From NCBI RefSeq assembly GCF_900141755.1, contig NZ_LT670844.1, forward strand, positions 2,356,001 to 2,420,000: a stretch of 64,000 bases of DNA, written 5' to 3'. A model generated the notes under the pieces. The model did no database searches. It was not told where the DNA came from and saw nothing but the letters and a program-made list of their open reading frames with translations. Below are positions 37,407 to 46,167 of the stretch, one piece after another (positions within the stretch are counted from its first letter, which is position 1; each line of letters begins with the position of its first letter). Both the position numbers and the translations under genes were made by a program. The DNA comes from Bradyrhizobium lablabi. GTDB lineage: Bacteria > Pseudomonadota > Alphaproteobacteria > Rhizobiales > Xanthobacteraceae.

Positions 37407-37796
37407 ATGGCCGCCATCAAACATTTCGCCGCTCCCGCCGGTCTCACCACGCCGCCGCTGTCGTTTGCGGTGCGGACCGGCGACTTGTTGTTCGTCTCGG
37501 GCATTCCCGGCTTTGACGCCGACGGCGCTATACCGGAAAAGTTTGACGCGCAGTTCGGGTTTGTGGTGCGCAACATCAAGCGCGTGCTCGATGAAGCCGG
37601 CGCGACGTTTCGCGATCTCGTCAAGGTCAATGTGCTGTTGACGCGCGCCTCCGACGTCGGGCCGATGAATGCGCTGTATGCTTCGGCGTTCGGGCCGGCG
37701 CCTTATCCGGCGCGCACCACCTGCGTGGTGCATGCGCTGCCCAATCCGGCGATGCTGATCGAGATCGAATGCGTCGCCTCGCTCGCGGGGAAGTGA
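37407..37796 (+). CDS. RidA-family (YjgF/YER057c/UK114) protein, intact
   Basis: 129 residues, normal length. It has SFAVRTGDLLFVSG, VVRNIKRVLDEAGATFRDLVKVNVLL, and PARTTCVVHALPNP with the Arg that binds the substrate carboxylate in imine deaminases. RidA hydrolyses reactive enamine/imine intermediates from PLP enzymes. Two 5' fragments of this gene lie upstream at 33118 and 36750. The NACHT gene is convergent 61 bp downstream. Confidence 0.93.
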   Translation: MAAIKHFAAPAGLTTPPLSFAVRTGDLLFVSGIPGFDADGAIPEKFDAQFGFVVRNIKRVLDEAGATFRDLVKVNVLLTRASDVGPMNALYASAFGPAPYPARTTCVVHALPNPAMLIEIECVASLAGK

Positions 37797-37824
37797 TCTG
37801 GGCCAAGACGCAGCGATGTAGGGC

Positions 37825-37852
37825 GGATTAGCGCACGCGTAATCCGCCCTCC
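37825..37852. repeat. REP-like palindrome
   Basis: ggcggattag...cgtaatccgcc, same family as 166-193; lies between the convergent RidA and NACHT genes. Confidence 0.65.
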
Positions 37853-37857
37853 TCTCC

Positions 37858-40800
37858 TCACCCGGTTATCGGCTTTGTAAGCTGAAACAGCTCGACAACG
37901 TGCGTCAAGGGATTTCGAACCAACCGGGCAAGCCACAAGCCGCGCAAGGAAATAGCAAGGCCAGGCAAAAAGACCGCCGCCATGGCCACGGCAACCGTTG
38001 GCCAGTCGGCAAACCTGTGGATCAGTAGCGCCAGAAATATGAGCACACCAGGAGCCCAAACCATATACGGCGAAAGTTTCAGGATTCCCCAATCTCGGTC
38101 AGCGATTGTGGCATATGGTATCGCGCCAAACCCCAGCAAATTACCCAAGAAGAACATTTCCGAATCATCCGACCTATAGTCGTCCGGCCCCCTCCATGAC
38201 AGGAATATGCAGCATAAGATGCAAATCCCGGTCAGAGAGACGATGACCATTTCGACTGGCTTGTTGGGCCATGCCTCGACAGCCAATCTAGGTACTTCTG
38301 TCAAAGCGGCGAGCGAAATCAGCGTCCAAAGAAGCCGGACAGCCAAGAAGTGCCAGCTCGATTCAAACTGATAATGAAACGGCTGCCAGATTCTTCTCCA
38401 ATGCCAGGGTGTTGGCCTCGGAGACATTCGAACCAGTTCCAAAAGAAATGGCAGTCGAATCTTCTTTGGGACCTGTAAAAGGAGCGGCGCCCATCGCTGG
38501 GTCATGAACTCGCGTTCAAATTTTTCTCCGACATCGGACCCTTTATCGGTAACCACTTCATTTTTGCGCAATCTGCCATAGCGAAGGTGGGGGTATTCTA
38601 CCCGATGCAGACTGCGTGACCGCATCCAATCTTCCTCAACAAGTTCACTGGAGAAGAGCAACTCCATTTGAGCATTTTCAGGGATGCGCTCGGGAAAATC
38701 CGGAATTTTGCGTATCTCTGCATCCACGAATTGGCGGAGATACGATGTTATTTGAGGTTGCTGATCGATTAAGAGTGGCACAAAAAGGTAAGGACTTACG
38801 TTAGCAGTAGCAGGCATCGAACTAGCCGGAGCTTTTTGAAGGAGATATGCAATTCTTCCTACGACTGCGGTCATCGCATTGGACGTTCCGGCGTCGGTTC
38901 GCCATATCCAATCAAGCCGCTCGCTCTCGCCTGAATGAGACGGAATTGAATAATGTTCCATCACCTCCAAAAATTCCCGCCTCGTTATCATTCCGGCGAG
39001 CTGCCATGCAACATAGGGACTGCCGTTGTCGATCCGCCAAAGCAGATCAATCAATTGGATTATCGCTTCATGTGTGCCGACCGCGCTGAGATCATCCACT
39101 GCCGCGGTAGATCCGTTCGCAGCATGAGCGGCCAACGCGGGAACGGCAAGGTTGCCCAAGCGAACGAGCTTGGGCCTGATCCATTCATTTTGAATATAGT
39201 GACTGGATAGAACCTCGGCAGCCTTCGGTAAATTGGTGAACGATAAGGCGCTCGCTGCATGCTCGCGCGCAATCACATTGTGGCCAGCGAGGTTATTTTG
39301 CAAAATTTGAAACGTCTTGACCCCCCTGGGCCTCGCGTCCGCCGCAACTGCCGCGAAGGCTCGGATAACCGGTTCTTCCATCTGGTCGGAACCGGTCAAC
39401 TGCGCCTCGAACGTATTTACAATTGCATCCGCAATCTCTGGCTTGATTTTTTGGGCGTCGGCGAGACACTCGAACGCCGCGATAGCGTCGATTTCCGATA
39501 CCTTTGCGATCAACTCGGAGCTATCTCGACCCAACCCGCACCATAGCATCAGCGTCTCGCGCCATGCGTTGGGATCTGTTTGAAAGCGACCGAAAAGACC
39601 CGCCTGATCATTCTGGAGGGCGACTGCGGCGAAATACTCCTGGATTGTCAGGTGAGCGAATTGGTATTGGCTTCCGCCGTCCACGGCGAGCAATAGACCG
39701 CTTCGCTCGACAATTTCCTCAATTACCGACTCCGCTTGGTCCAAAGCGATGTTGAGATCCGGCAATATTTTCTTCACTTCGGCGAGCGCTGTGGGGAGAT
39801 CGATACTCCTGCCACCCGGCCCAGATTCGCCACGACGATCTTGATTGAAGAGTGCCAAATGTTGGAGAATCAATCGCTTGTGGGCATCTCTGTATCGGTT
39901 CGAGCTTTGCTGCCAAATTCCCAGGAGAACATTGGTGGACTGTTCGTAAAAGCCCGCGCGGTTGTGCGGCAATGCGAAGTCCGTATCGGTGTACATGTAC
40001 GCGATCACCGTGAGCAAAAGCGGGTTCCTCGCCAAAGCCATGATTCTTGGTCGATCTTGGAGCGTGCGCATCAGCTGTTCAACTGAGCGGTCGCCGCGCA
40101 TTTTTTCTTTCCACGCAGCAAGGAATCGCACGATTTGCTGGTCGTTAAATTCAACAAGCTCAAGAGTGGCGTCCACGGTGGCAACAAACTCTTGATTATA
40201 TACGGCGTTGCGGCACGTAATGATCGCCCGGCAACTTTCATATTGGTCAAGAAGATCTTGAATCTCTTTGACCACACGTGGACGACGCAGAATATTTACC
40301 TCATCCAGCCCGTCGAACATCAGGAGAAGCCGGCCCTCAGTAAGACCGGCATTCACGAAGTCCTCGCCATGCGGAAAGTCATTCAGTTCCAGGATTTTCG
40401 TTAAGTGCTCCTCCAAAGGGGTGTCTGAGTCGTTTAGCCGATTGAGCTCCAAGAGAATTGGAATTGGGTTTCCGGGTACCCCGGTAAGCCGCTCTTCCGC
40501 ATAGGCCAGAGCCAGGCTTCTCAGCAGCATCGATTTTCCTGAACCGGGAGCTCCGATCGCCACCAATCTCTTGAATTCGGCAACTGATCTATCAGCGGCG
40601 ATCTGATCTACGTCGCTGGAGCCAACCAATTTCAAGGGAACGTATAGCTCTCGCATATTGAGGGGCTGATCGGGGCGGAACGGAATTTTGATATTTTGGT
40701 ACTTCTCGATCAGCGCCTTGCGGTAGCGACGAAGCGCCTTGCGACGCAGCCATCGATGCCCGGCGAGACGTCGATACAGTTGTTCACGCCACTTCTGGAG

Positions 40801-41181
40801 CAGCTCCTTCACGCTGTCTTTCAGAAAGGCAGCAAAAATGCCCAAGATGAAAGCGGCCCCTGCGGCTATCCAGCCGATCTTCGGTCCCAGGAAGTCCGAC
40901 CACGATTTTGCTTTCTCATAAGCATCTTCATACGTACTCAACAACTCTAGAGGCGTGACTCCGAGCTGCGCTGCCTTATTACCGAAAAGAATGTTCAGCC
41001 CTGCGATCCCTTCCTGCGGATTGCCCAACTTGGCGTCCCGCTGAGCCCTTTCTTGCACGGACTGGATGAATGCTTTTCGCGCCGGGTCTTCAGCAACTTG
41101 CGCTGCCGAGCAAAGAACCGTCATAGCAAAAAGCACAATGGATATTATTAGCCGCGGGCCAATAGCGGAAAATTTCGCCAT
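37858..41181 (-). CDS. Membrane-anchored NACHT-family STAND NTPase
   Basis: 1107 residues, lower GC than flanks. Hydrophobic segments at ~9-27 and ~101-120 enclose a ~70-residue segment predicted outside the membrane. The NACHT domain follows: Walker A GAPGSGKS (210-217), Walker B with the NACHT acidic pattern LLLMFDGLDEVN (285-296), and CRAIITCRN. A HEAT-like helical stretch covers ~560-760. About four or five hydrophobic segments lie in the last ~200 residues. Bacterial NACHT proteins are NLR relatives and several protect against phage; a membrane-embedded form is unusual. No effector domain is recognised, so membrane disruption by the C-terminal segments is a speculative output. Confidence 0.85.
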   Translation of the reverse strand: MAKFSAIGPRLIISIVLFAMTVLCSAAQVAEDPARKAFIQSVQERAQRDAKLGNPQEGIAGLNILFGNKAAQLGVTPLELLSTYEDAYEKAKSWSDFLGPKIGWIAAGAAFILGIFAAFLKDSVKELLQKWREQLYRRLAGHRWLRRKALRRYRKALIEKYQNIKIPFRPDQPLNMRELYVPLKLVGSSDVDQIAADRSVAEFKRLVAIGAPGSGKSMLLRSLALAYAEERLTGVPGNPIPILLELNRLNDSDTPLEEHLTKILELNDFPHGEDFVNAGLTEGRLLLMFDGLDEVNILRRPRVVKEIQDLLDQYESCRAIITCRNAVYNQEFVATVDATLELVEFNDQQIVRFLAAWKEKMRGDRSVEQLMRTLQDRPRIMALARNPLLLTVIAYMYTDTDFALPHNRAGFYEQSTNVLLGIWQQSSNRYRDAHKRLILQHLALFNQDRRGESGPGGRSIDLPTALAEVKKILPDLNIALDQAESVIEEIVERSGLLLAVDGGSQYQFAHLTIQEYFAAVALQNDQAGLFGRFQTDPNAWRETLMLWCGLGRDSSELIAKVSEIDAIAAFECLADAQKIKPEIADAIVNTFEAQLTGSDQMEEPVIRAFAAVAADARPRGVKTFQILQNNLAGHNVIAREHAASALSFTNLPKAAEVLSSHYIQNEWIRPKLVRLGNLAVPALAAHAANGSTAAVDDLSAVGTHEAIIQLIDLLWRIDNGSPYVAWQLAGMITRREFLEVMEHYSIPSHSGESERLDWIWRTDAGTSNAMTAVVGRIAYLLQKAPASSMPATANVSPYLFVPLLIDQQPQITSYLRQFVDAEIRKIPDFPERIPENAQMELLFSSELVEEDWMRSRSLHRVEYPHLRYGRLRKNEVVTDKGSDVGEKFEREFMTQRWAPLLLQVPKKIRLPFLLELVRMSPRPTPWHWRRIWQPFHYQFESSWHFLAVRLLWTLISLAALTEVPRLAVEAWPNKPVEMVIVSLTGICILCCIFLSWRGPDDYRSDDSEMFFLGNLLGFGAIPYATIADRDWGILKLSPYMVWAPGVLIFLALLIHRFADWPTVAVAMAAVFLPGLAISLRGLWLARLVRNPLTHVVELFQLTKPITG

Positions 41182-41442
41182 CGCTGCCTCCGAAATTGTG
41201 AAAATGTAAGGTCCAACAATTCAGATAGAATGTGCGGCGCAACACAACCCTGGCAATATGTTAGCGGAAAAATCCGGATCCGGTAAGGCGGATAAGCGAA
41301 GCGTCATCGTCGCATCCCCCTTTGAACCTGATCGCGACTTGTCGCTACTCAAGGCATGGCTGGGGCATCGCTTCCCGGCTTAACGCGCCCGCAAACTCAA
41401 TGTTGCGGCGACGGACCGATATTTTTTCCAAGAGGAGCCATT

Positions 41443-41700
41443 ATGATGCGTCGAATTTCCGCCCTTTGTGCCGCGGCCGGGATTGGCCTTGCCGCGCTGG
41501 CCGCCACCAGCCCCGCGAAGGCCGACCCGTTTCATCTGATCCGCTGGTCGGACACCGGTTTCTGCCAGGTCTGGGATGAGAGCATTCCTACCGCGCCGTG
41601 GCCGGCGAACTACGCGGCGGTCAGCACGCGGGTACCGAGCTTCATCGAAGTGCTGGCCGTCAAGGAAGGCCTGTTGCGCGCCGGCACCTGCGCGTTCTGA
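41443..41700 (+). CDS. Small secreted protein, LIRW family, copy 2
   Basis: 85-residue product; GAGGAG lies six bases before the ATG at 41443. Signal peptide to AKA-DP, then FHLIRWSDTGFCQVWDES, VSTRVPSF and a final Cys. Paralogue of 36989-37246, same length and Cys positions. Unknown function. Confidence 0.75.
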   Translation: MMRRISALCAAAGIGLAALAATSPAKADPFHLIRWSDTGFCQVWDESIPTAPWPANYAAVSTRVPSFIEVLAVKEGLLRAGTCAF

Positions 41701-41869
41701 AACTTGTGCGTTTTGAAAGTGTTCGATCGGCGGAGAGGTGGGCACGGTCGCGGCATCGCGCCGTGCCCACTTATTCTCGCCTCGAACGTTCGGCTGGTGC
41801 CCTTGACAGTTGCAGGCGTCGCGCGCGCATGAAGCGCGCTGGCCCATTCAACGAGAAAGTCTTCCCGCA

Positions 41870-42529
41870 TTGAGTTCAGCCCCGACAACATTCGCTGTCA
41901 TCGTTGCGACCGGCCTGCTCTGCGCCGCGGCCACCCCATCGCGGGCCGAAAGCCCGGCCGCCGTGCCGGAATCGTTCACCGTGATCTCGCCGGTATTCGG
42001 CCAATTGGTGCGATTTTCGATGCCGAGCAAGTTCGTCGCCGCCTTCGAGAATACCAAGGACGCATTTTACATTCGCGAAGCCGGGCTCAAGGGCGAAACG
42101 GTCAATCAGTGGTCGCAGATGATTACCATCACGGCCAACAAGGGCCTTGCCAGCGCTCCCAACTACTCGCCGCAAAATCAGGCGGGATCGATCGCCGGAG
42201 GATTCAAGAAAGCCTGTCCGGACAGCTTCGCCGCAAAAAGTCTTGGCGAGACAAAATTCGGCGACCGGGATGCCTTCGTCGCGGTAGCCCGTTGCGGAAA
42301 GGTCGAGGCCGGCGCCAACGAGCACAGCGAAACAGCGCTGATCGTCGCGGTGAAAGGCGCATCAGACGCCTATACCATCCAATGGGCCGAGCGCGCGGCG
42401 CCGATCTCGGGCGCCGACATCGACGAGGCCAAATGGCAGGGGCGGTTCCGCGAGCTGCTGCCGATCCGGTTGTGCGCGATCGTATCAGGCGAAGCCGCGC
42501 CCTATCCGAGCTGTCTGCAACAGAAATAG
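41870..42529 (+). CDS. Secreted protein of unknown function, intact copy
   Basis: About 219 residues from a TTG at 41870 that directly precedes a signal peptide (FAVIVATGLLCAAATPSRA). The mature part (FTVISPVFGQLVRFSMP, DSFAAKSLGETKFGD, HSETALIVAVKG, LLPIRLCAIVSGEAAPYPSC) has no family I recognise. It is the intact version of the frameshifted gene at 35208. Start codon choice is moderately sure because no ATG suits the signal peptide. Confidence 0.7.
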   Translation: MSSAPTTFAVIVATGLLCAAATPSRAESPAAVPESFTVISPVFGQLVRFSMPSKFVAAFENTKDAFYIREAGLKGETVNQWSQMITITANKGLASAPNYSPQNQAGSIAGGFKKACPDSFAAKSLGETKFGDRDAFVAVARCGKVEAGANEHSETALIVAVKGASDAYTIQWAERAAPISGADIDEAKWQGRFRELLPIRLCAIVSGEAAPYPSCLQQK

Positions 42530-42557
42530 CGCAGCCAGCCATGACCGGGAGACCCGC

Positions 42558-42899
42558 TTGATCGACCAGTTCCCCACTCCCGAGATCACATTCCTGGGCG
42601 AACAGGATGGCCCGGCCGCGCGGCGCCTCAAGGATGCGCTCGCCACGATGCTGCTTCAGGACATCACCGTGGACAAGGCTTACCTCGCCCGCGTGCTCTA
42701 TGACGGCAAAACCAGCGGTGTGATCCTCGCCCTCAAGACCCGCGACGAGGTCGACAGCGAAAAGCTGGTCGCGCAGGCTGGCAAGAGTTTTGCGTCGATC
42801 TTCAACGCCAACGCCCATCTCGACATTATTTTTCTCAGCGATGCCCAGAACGCCGAGATCATAAAAGTGTGCCCTTCATTTTATGACCGGAAGGCCTAA
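42558..42899 (+). CDS. SseB C-terminal-like protein
   Basis: 113 residues from a TTG at 42558 with GGGAG just upstream. The pattern ITFLGEQDG...ITVDKAYLARVLYDG...GVILALKT...HLDIIFLSDAQ...CPSFYDR resembles the SseB C-terminal domain (enhanced serine sensitivity). Cytoplasmic; the biochemical role of this domain is not settled. Confidence 0.65.
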   Translation: MIDQFPTPEITFLGEQDGPAARRLKDALATMLLQDITVDKAYLARVLYDGKTSGVILALKTRDEVDSEKLVAQAGKSFASIFNANAHLDIIFLSDAQNAEIIKVCPSFYDRKA

Positions 42900-42952
42900 C
42901 CGGTGGGCCGGGCCAGCCGAGCGCGCGGGGCTCTCGCAAGCGCGGCAAAAGC

Positions 42953-43426
42953 CTATCTCTCCTTCATCAGCGCATCGCGCGCCGCGGACAGTTCCAGAAA
43001 TTCCCGCGCGCTGCCGCCAGCGTCCGGGTGCGCCCGCTTGGCCACGCGTTTATAGGCTTGGTGGATCTCGACGCCGGACAGCCGGCGGCCGAGCGGCAAT
43101 CCGAGCAGATGCCGGTATCGCTCCTCCGGCGTCGGCAATTTCGGCGCGACACCGCGCTTGCCGAACGGCTGGGTGGTGAGCGAATGCAGGACTTCGCGAA
43201 CGACGCCGAGGCGGCGCCGCGCCGCGTCCTTGGTCGCCTGCTCGGCGGTTTCATCCGAGGCGCTGCGCAGGATCGGCAGCGCTTGGCTGGCCGCCTGCCG
43301 CAGCATCACCTCTTGGCTTGAGTGTGCGATCTCGGCGGCAAGGCACGCGGCCTCGTGATAGTCGGGCGCGGCCGCCGACCATATCCGATCAATACCGAGT
43401 TTCCATTCCCAGAGCTGTCTATCCAT
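42953..43426 (-). CDS. J-domain protein
   Basis: 157 residues. A helical N-terminal part is followed by a C-terminal J-domain (~100-150) containing RYRHLLGLPLG, YKRVAKRA and the essential HPD. It would stimulate a DnaK-type ATPase. No zinc-finger or substrate domain is present, so it is a type III (accessory) J-protein. Confidence 0.85.
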   Translation of the reverse strand: MDRQLWEWKLGIDRIWSAAAPDYHEAACLAAEIAHSSQEVMLRQAASQALPILRSASDETAEQATKDAARRRLGVVREVLHSLTTQPFGKRGVAPKLPTPEERYRHLLGLPLGRRLSGVEIHQAYKRVAKRAHPDAGGSAREFLELSAARDALMKER

Positions 43427-43535
43427 GGGCAGGCGAAATCAATACAACGCGGCGGTAAAGCTTTCCGTTTATGCGCCGGCAATTTTGAATTAGTTTGTAG
43501 CGAACGCGAAAAACCAAAAAGCAGAGGAAACCCCC

Positions 43536-44303
43536 ATGCCCCTTCTCCAAAATCACATCGCAGTCGTCACCGGCGCCGGTTCCGGGATCGGGCGCGCGAT
43601 CGCGCGCGGCTATGCGCGCGAGGGCGCGCGGCTTGTGGTGCTCGATATCAACGCGGAAGCTGCAGCCGAGACGGCGCGGGAAATTCGCGACGCGAACGGC
43701 AGAGCGGAGAGTTTTGCGCTCGATGTAACCAGGCGCGACGATTGCGTCGCAATGGCAAAGCAAGTCGCCGACAAGGTCGGGTCGGTTTCAATCCTGGTCA
43801 ACAATGCCGGCATCGCACGGCGCAACGGCATGCTGGGCGCGGCCGAGGCCGTGACCAAGGATTGGGAAGACATCATCGCGATCAATCTCAACGGCGTCTT
43901 CAATGTGACGCAAGCGTTCCTGGAAAGCTTGCGTGCGGCCAAGGGGCGCATCATCAATATCGGCTCGATCCAGTCCTTCATGCATCTGCGCACGCCGACC
44001 TCGCCGGCCTATACCGCCTCGAAGCACGGCGTGCTCGGCCTGACGCGCGCGCTCGCGGCCGAACTTGGCAAGGACGGCGTCCGCGTCAACGCGATCGGCC
44101 CGGGCTTTATCGAAACTCCGCTGAACGAGAAGACGCGCGCCGGCAATCCGGAACTTGTGAAGGTCTTCGTCGATCACACCCCGCTCGGACGCACCGGCAA
44201 GCCGGAGGATATCGTCGGGCCGGCGATCTTTCTGGCGTCGGACCTGTCCGCTTTTGTCACGGGATCGATCGTGATGGCCGATGGCGGATATCGGACGATT
44301 TGA
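43536..44303 (+). CDS. Short-chain dehydrogenase/reductase
   Basis: 255 residues, classical SDR. Cofactor motif TGAGSGIG (12-19), NNAG (89-92), catalytic N118, S144/S146, Y159 and K163 (YTASK). The Asp at the end of beta-2 (VLDIN) favours NAD over NADP. C-terminal VTGSIVMADGGYRTI is typical. Substrate unknown. AGAGGAAA lies before the ATG. Confidence 0.92.
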   Translation: MPLLQNHIAVVTGAGSGIGRAIARGYAREGARLVVLDINAEAAAETAREIRDANGRAESFALDVTRRDDCVAMAKQVADKVGSVSILVNNAGIARRNGMLGAAEAVTKDWEDIIAINLNGVFNVTQAFLESLRAAKGRIINIGSIQSFMHLRTPTSPAYTASKHGVLGLTRALAAELGKDGVRVNAIGPGFIETPLNEKTRAGNPELVKVFVDHTPLGRTGKPEDIVGPAIFLASDLSAFVTGSIVMADGGYRTI

Positions 44304-44319
44304 AGACGAACCAACGACT

Positions 44320-44421
44320 GTCATCGTCCGGCTTGACCGGACGATCCAGTATTCCAGAGACGGCAGTGATTGAGCCGAGGGGCCGCGGCGTACTGGATCC
44401 CCGCTTTCGCGGGGATGACGA
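44320..44421. repeat. Palindromic intergenic repeat
   Basis: gtcatcgtccggcttgaccgg...gatccagtattccag...tactggatccccgctttcgcggggatgac. Same family as 20862, 9870 and 51315. Confidence 0.7.
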
Positions 44422-44559
44422 CCGGCGTGTTCGGAGGTGCCGTGCCCCCGTTAGTACTTTGTTAACCAAATCACCCCACCTTGCCGTTGGCAGGGGCTGG
44501 TCAGTTCACGATGTATTCGCTTCCAGTAAGGAGGCGAAACTTGATCGGGAGTTGCGTCC

Positions 44560-44829
44560 ATGACCCAAGTGTTCCCTATTCATCTGTTCCCCGCCCCTTC
44601 GCCTGAAATTCCGCCGTCGCCAACGCTCGCTCCGAACGAAGTCGTGCCGCTCCTGATCGGCTCGACCGTCGACGAGATCGAGCGCGAGCTGGTGCTGCAA
44701 ACGCTCGCCCGCTGCGACGGCAACCGGACCCGCGCCGCGCGCGTGCTCGGGGTGTCCGTGCGTACCTTGCGCAACAAGATCCGGCAATATTCGGCCGACG
44801 GATTAGACGTGCCGGCGCATTGTGATTAA
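44560..44829 (+). CDS. Stand-alone Fis-type helix-turn-helix protein
   Basis: 89 residues. The C-terminal half (VDEIERELVLQTLARCDGNRTRAARVLGVSVRTLRNKI) is the Fis/NtrC-type DNA-binding domain; no AAA+ or receiver domain is present. It closely resembles the C-terminus of FlbD-like and other sigma-54 activators, so it may bend DNA or compete for enhancer sites. 45 bp upstream of the P450 gene on the same strand. Confidence 0.82.
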   Translation: MTQVFPIHLFPAPSPEIPPSPTLAPNEVVPLLIGSTVDEIERELVLQTLARCDGNRTRAARVLGVSVRTLRNKIRQYSADGLDVPAHCD

Positions 44830-44874
44830 TGTCCGCGCCAGCCGGGCGGAAAGTCCCGGGTGGAGCGAAACACC

Positions 44875-46056
44875 ATGTCCAATGCCCCGCATTTCGACAT
44901 CGACGTTCCAGCGTTCTGGGCCGATCCCTATCCCGCGCTGGCAAGAATGCGGAGAGAGGCGCCGATCGCATTCGTGCCGCAGCTCGGCTCGACTGTGTTC
45001 ACGCGGCGCGATGATATTTTCACGCAGGAAAAGCGCATCGACGTGTTTTCGTCGCACCAGCCGGCCGGGCTGATGAATACGTTGATGGGTCACAACATGA
45101 TGCGCAAGGATGGCGATGCGCATATGAAGGAACGCGCGGCGATGTTTCCGTCGGTGTCGCCGCGCACCGTGCGCGACACCTGGATCAGGCAGTTCCAGGC
45201 CCATGCCGACCGCATTCTCGATGAGCTGGCTCCTCGCGGCCGCACTGACCTCGCCAAGGCGTTCGCACTGCCGCTGTCGGCGGAATGCCTGAAGGACATC
45301 ACCGGGCTGACCAACATACGCTTCCAGGACATGGACGCGTGGTCGCAGGCGATGATCGACGGCATCGCCAATTACAGTGGCGACAAGGCGGTCGAGGCGC
45401 GCTGCCATGCCGCGACCGCCGGCATCGATGCCGCGATCGACGACATGGTTCCGGTGGTGAAAAAACATCCCAACAGCTCGATCCTCAGCGTCTTGCTCGC
45501 CGCCGCGCAACCGATGGAAAGCGTGCGCGCCAACATCAAACTGGCGATTTCGGGCGGCCAGAACGAGCCGCGCGATGCCATCTCCGGCACAGTCTGGGCG
45601 CTCTTGACGCATCCCGACCAGCTCGCGCTGGTTCGCGCGGGCAAAGCGAAGTGGTTGGATGTGTTCGAGGAATATGCGCGCTGGATCGCGCCGATCGGAA
45701 TGTCGCCGCGGCGCGTCGCAAGACATTGGTCCTATGGCGGGGTCGATTTCGAGCCGGAGGACCGCGTGTTCTTCATGTTCGGCTCGGCCAACCGCGATGA
45801 GGCCTGTTTTGCCAGGCCTGACGATTTCGACATCACCCGCGACACCCAGAAGAGCATCGCGTTTGGCGCCGGCCCGCATTATTGCGCCGGCGCGTTTGCC
45901 TCGCGCGCGATGGTCGCCGACGTCGCGCTGCCGAGCATCTTCAAACGGTTGAACGGGTTGCGGCTCGATCACAGCGAGCCGGTGCGGATCGGTGGCTGGG
46001 CGTTCCGGGGCTTGCTCAATCTGCCGGTGATGTGGGACGGCGCGCAGCATTCATAA
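44875..46056 (+). CDS. Cytochrome P450
   Basis: 393 residues, soluble bacterial type. Haem-binding loop FGAGPHYCAG (Cys338), ExxR at E266-R269, and the I-helix stretch SGGQNEPRDA (226-235). In the last, Pro232 replaces the usual Thr after the acidic residue, which matters for oxygen activation. The start at 44875 fits the family; an upstream GTG at 44860 is possible. No ferredoxin gene is adjacent. Substrate unknown. Confidence 0.93.
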   Translation: MSNAPHFDIDVPAFWADPYPALARMRREAPIAFVPQLGSTVFTRRDDIFTQEKRIDVFSSHQPAGLMNTLMGHNMMRKDGDAHMKERAAMFPSVSPRTVRDTWIRQFQAHADRILDELAPRGRTDLAKAFALPLSAECLKDITGLTNIRFQDMDAWSQAMIDGIANYSGDKAVEARCHAATAGIDAAIDDMVPVVKKHPNSSILSVLLAAAQPMESVRANIKLAISGGQNEPRDAISGTVWALLTHPDQLALVRAGKAKWLDVFEEYARWIAPIGMSPRRVARHWSYGGVDFEPEDRVFFMFGSANRDEACFARPDDFDITRDTQKSIAFGAGPHYCAGAFASRAMVADVALPSIFKRLNGLRLDHSEPVRIGGWAFRGLLNLPVMWDGAQHS

Positions 46057-46167
46057 ACCGCGCTGCCGCGATTTCATTGTTGATCAAATCAAGCGGAACC
46101 CTGCCGTTCAATTGATGCCGTCATCAAACGTCTGCTAAGAACCGACCAGAAATCGTGGGGGCAGCAA

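Noticed and set aside
31220..42900. Integrase or IS transposase in the accessory locus
   Set aside because: No ORF shows tyrosine or serine recombinase or DDE motifs; only the partial RAYT at the left edge was found.
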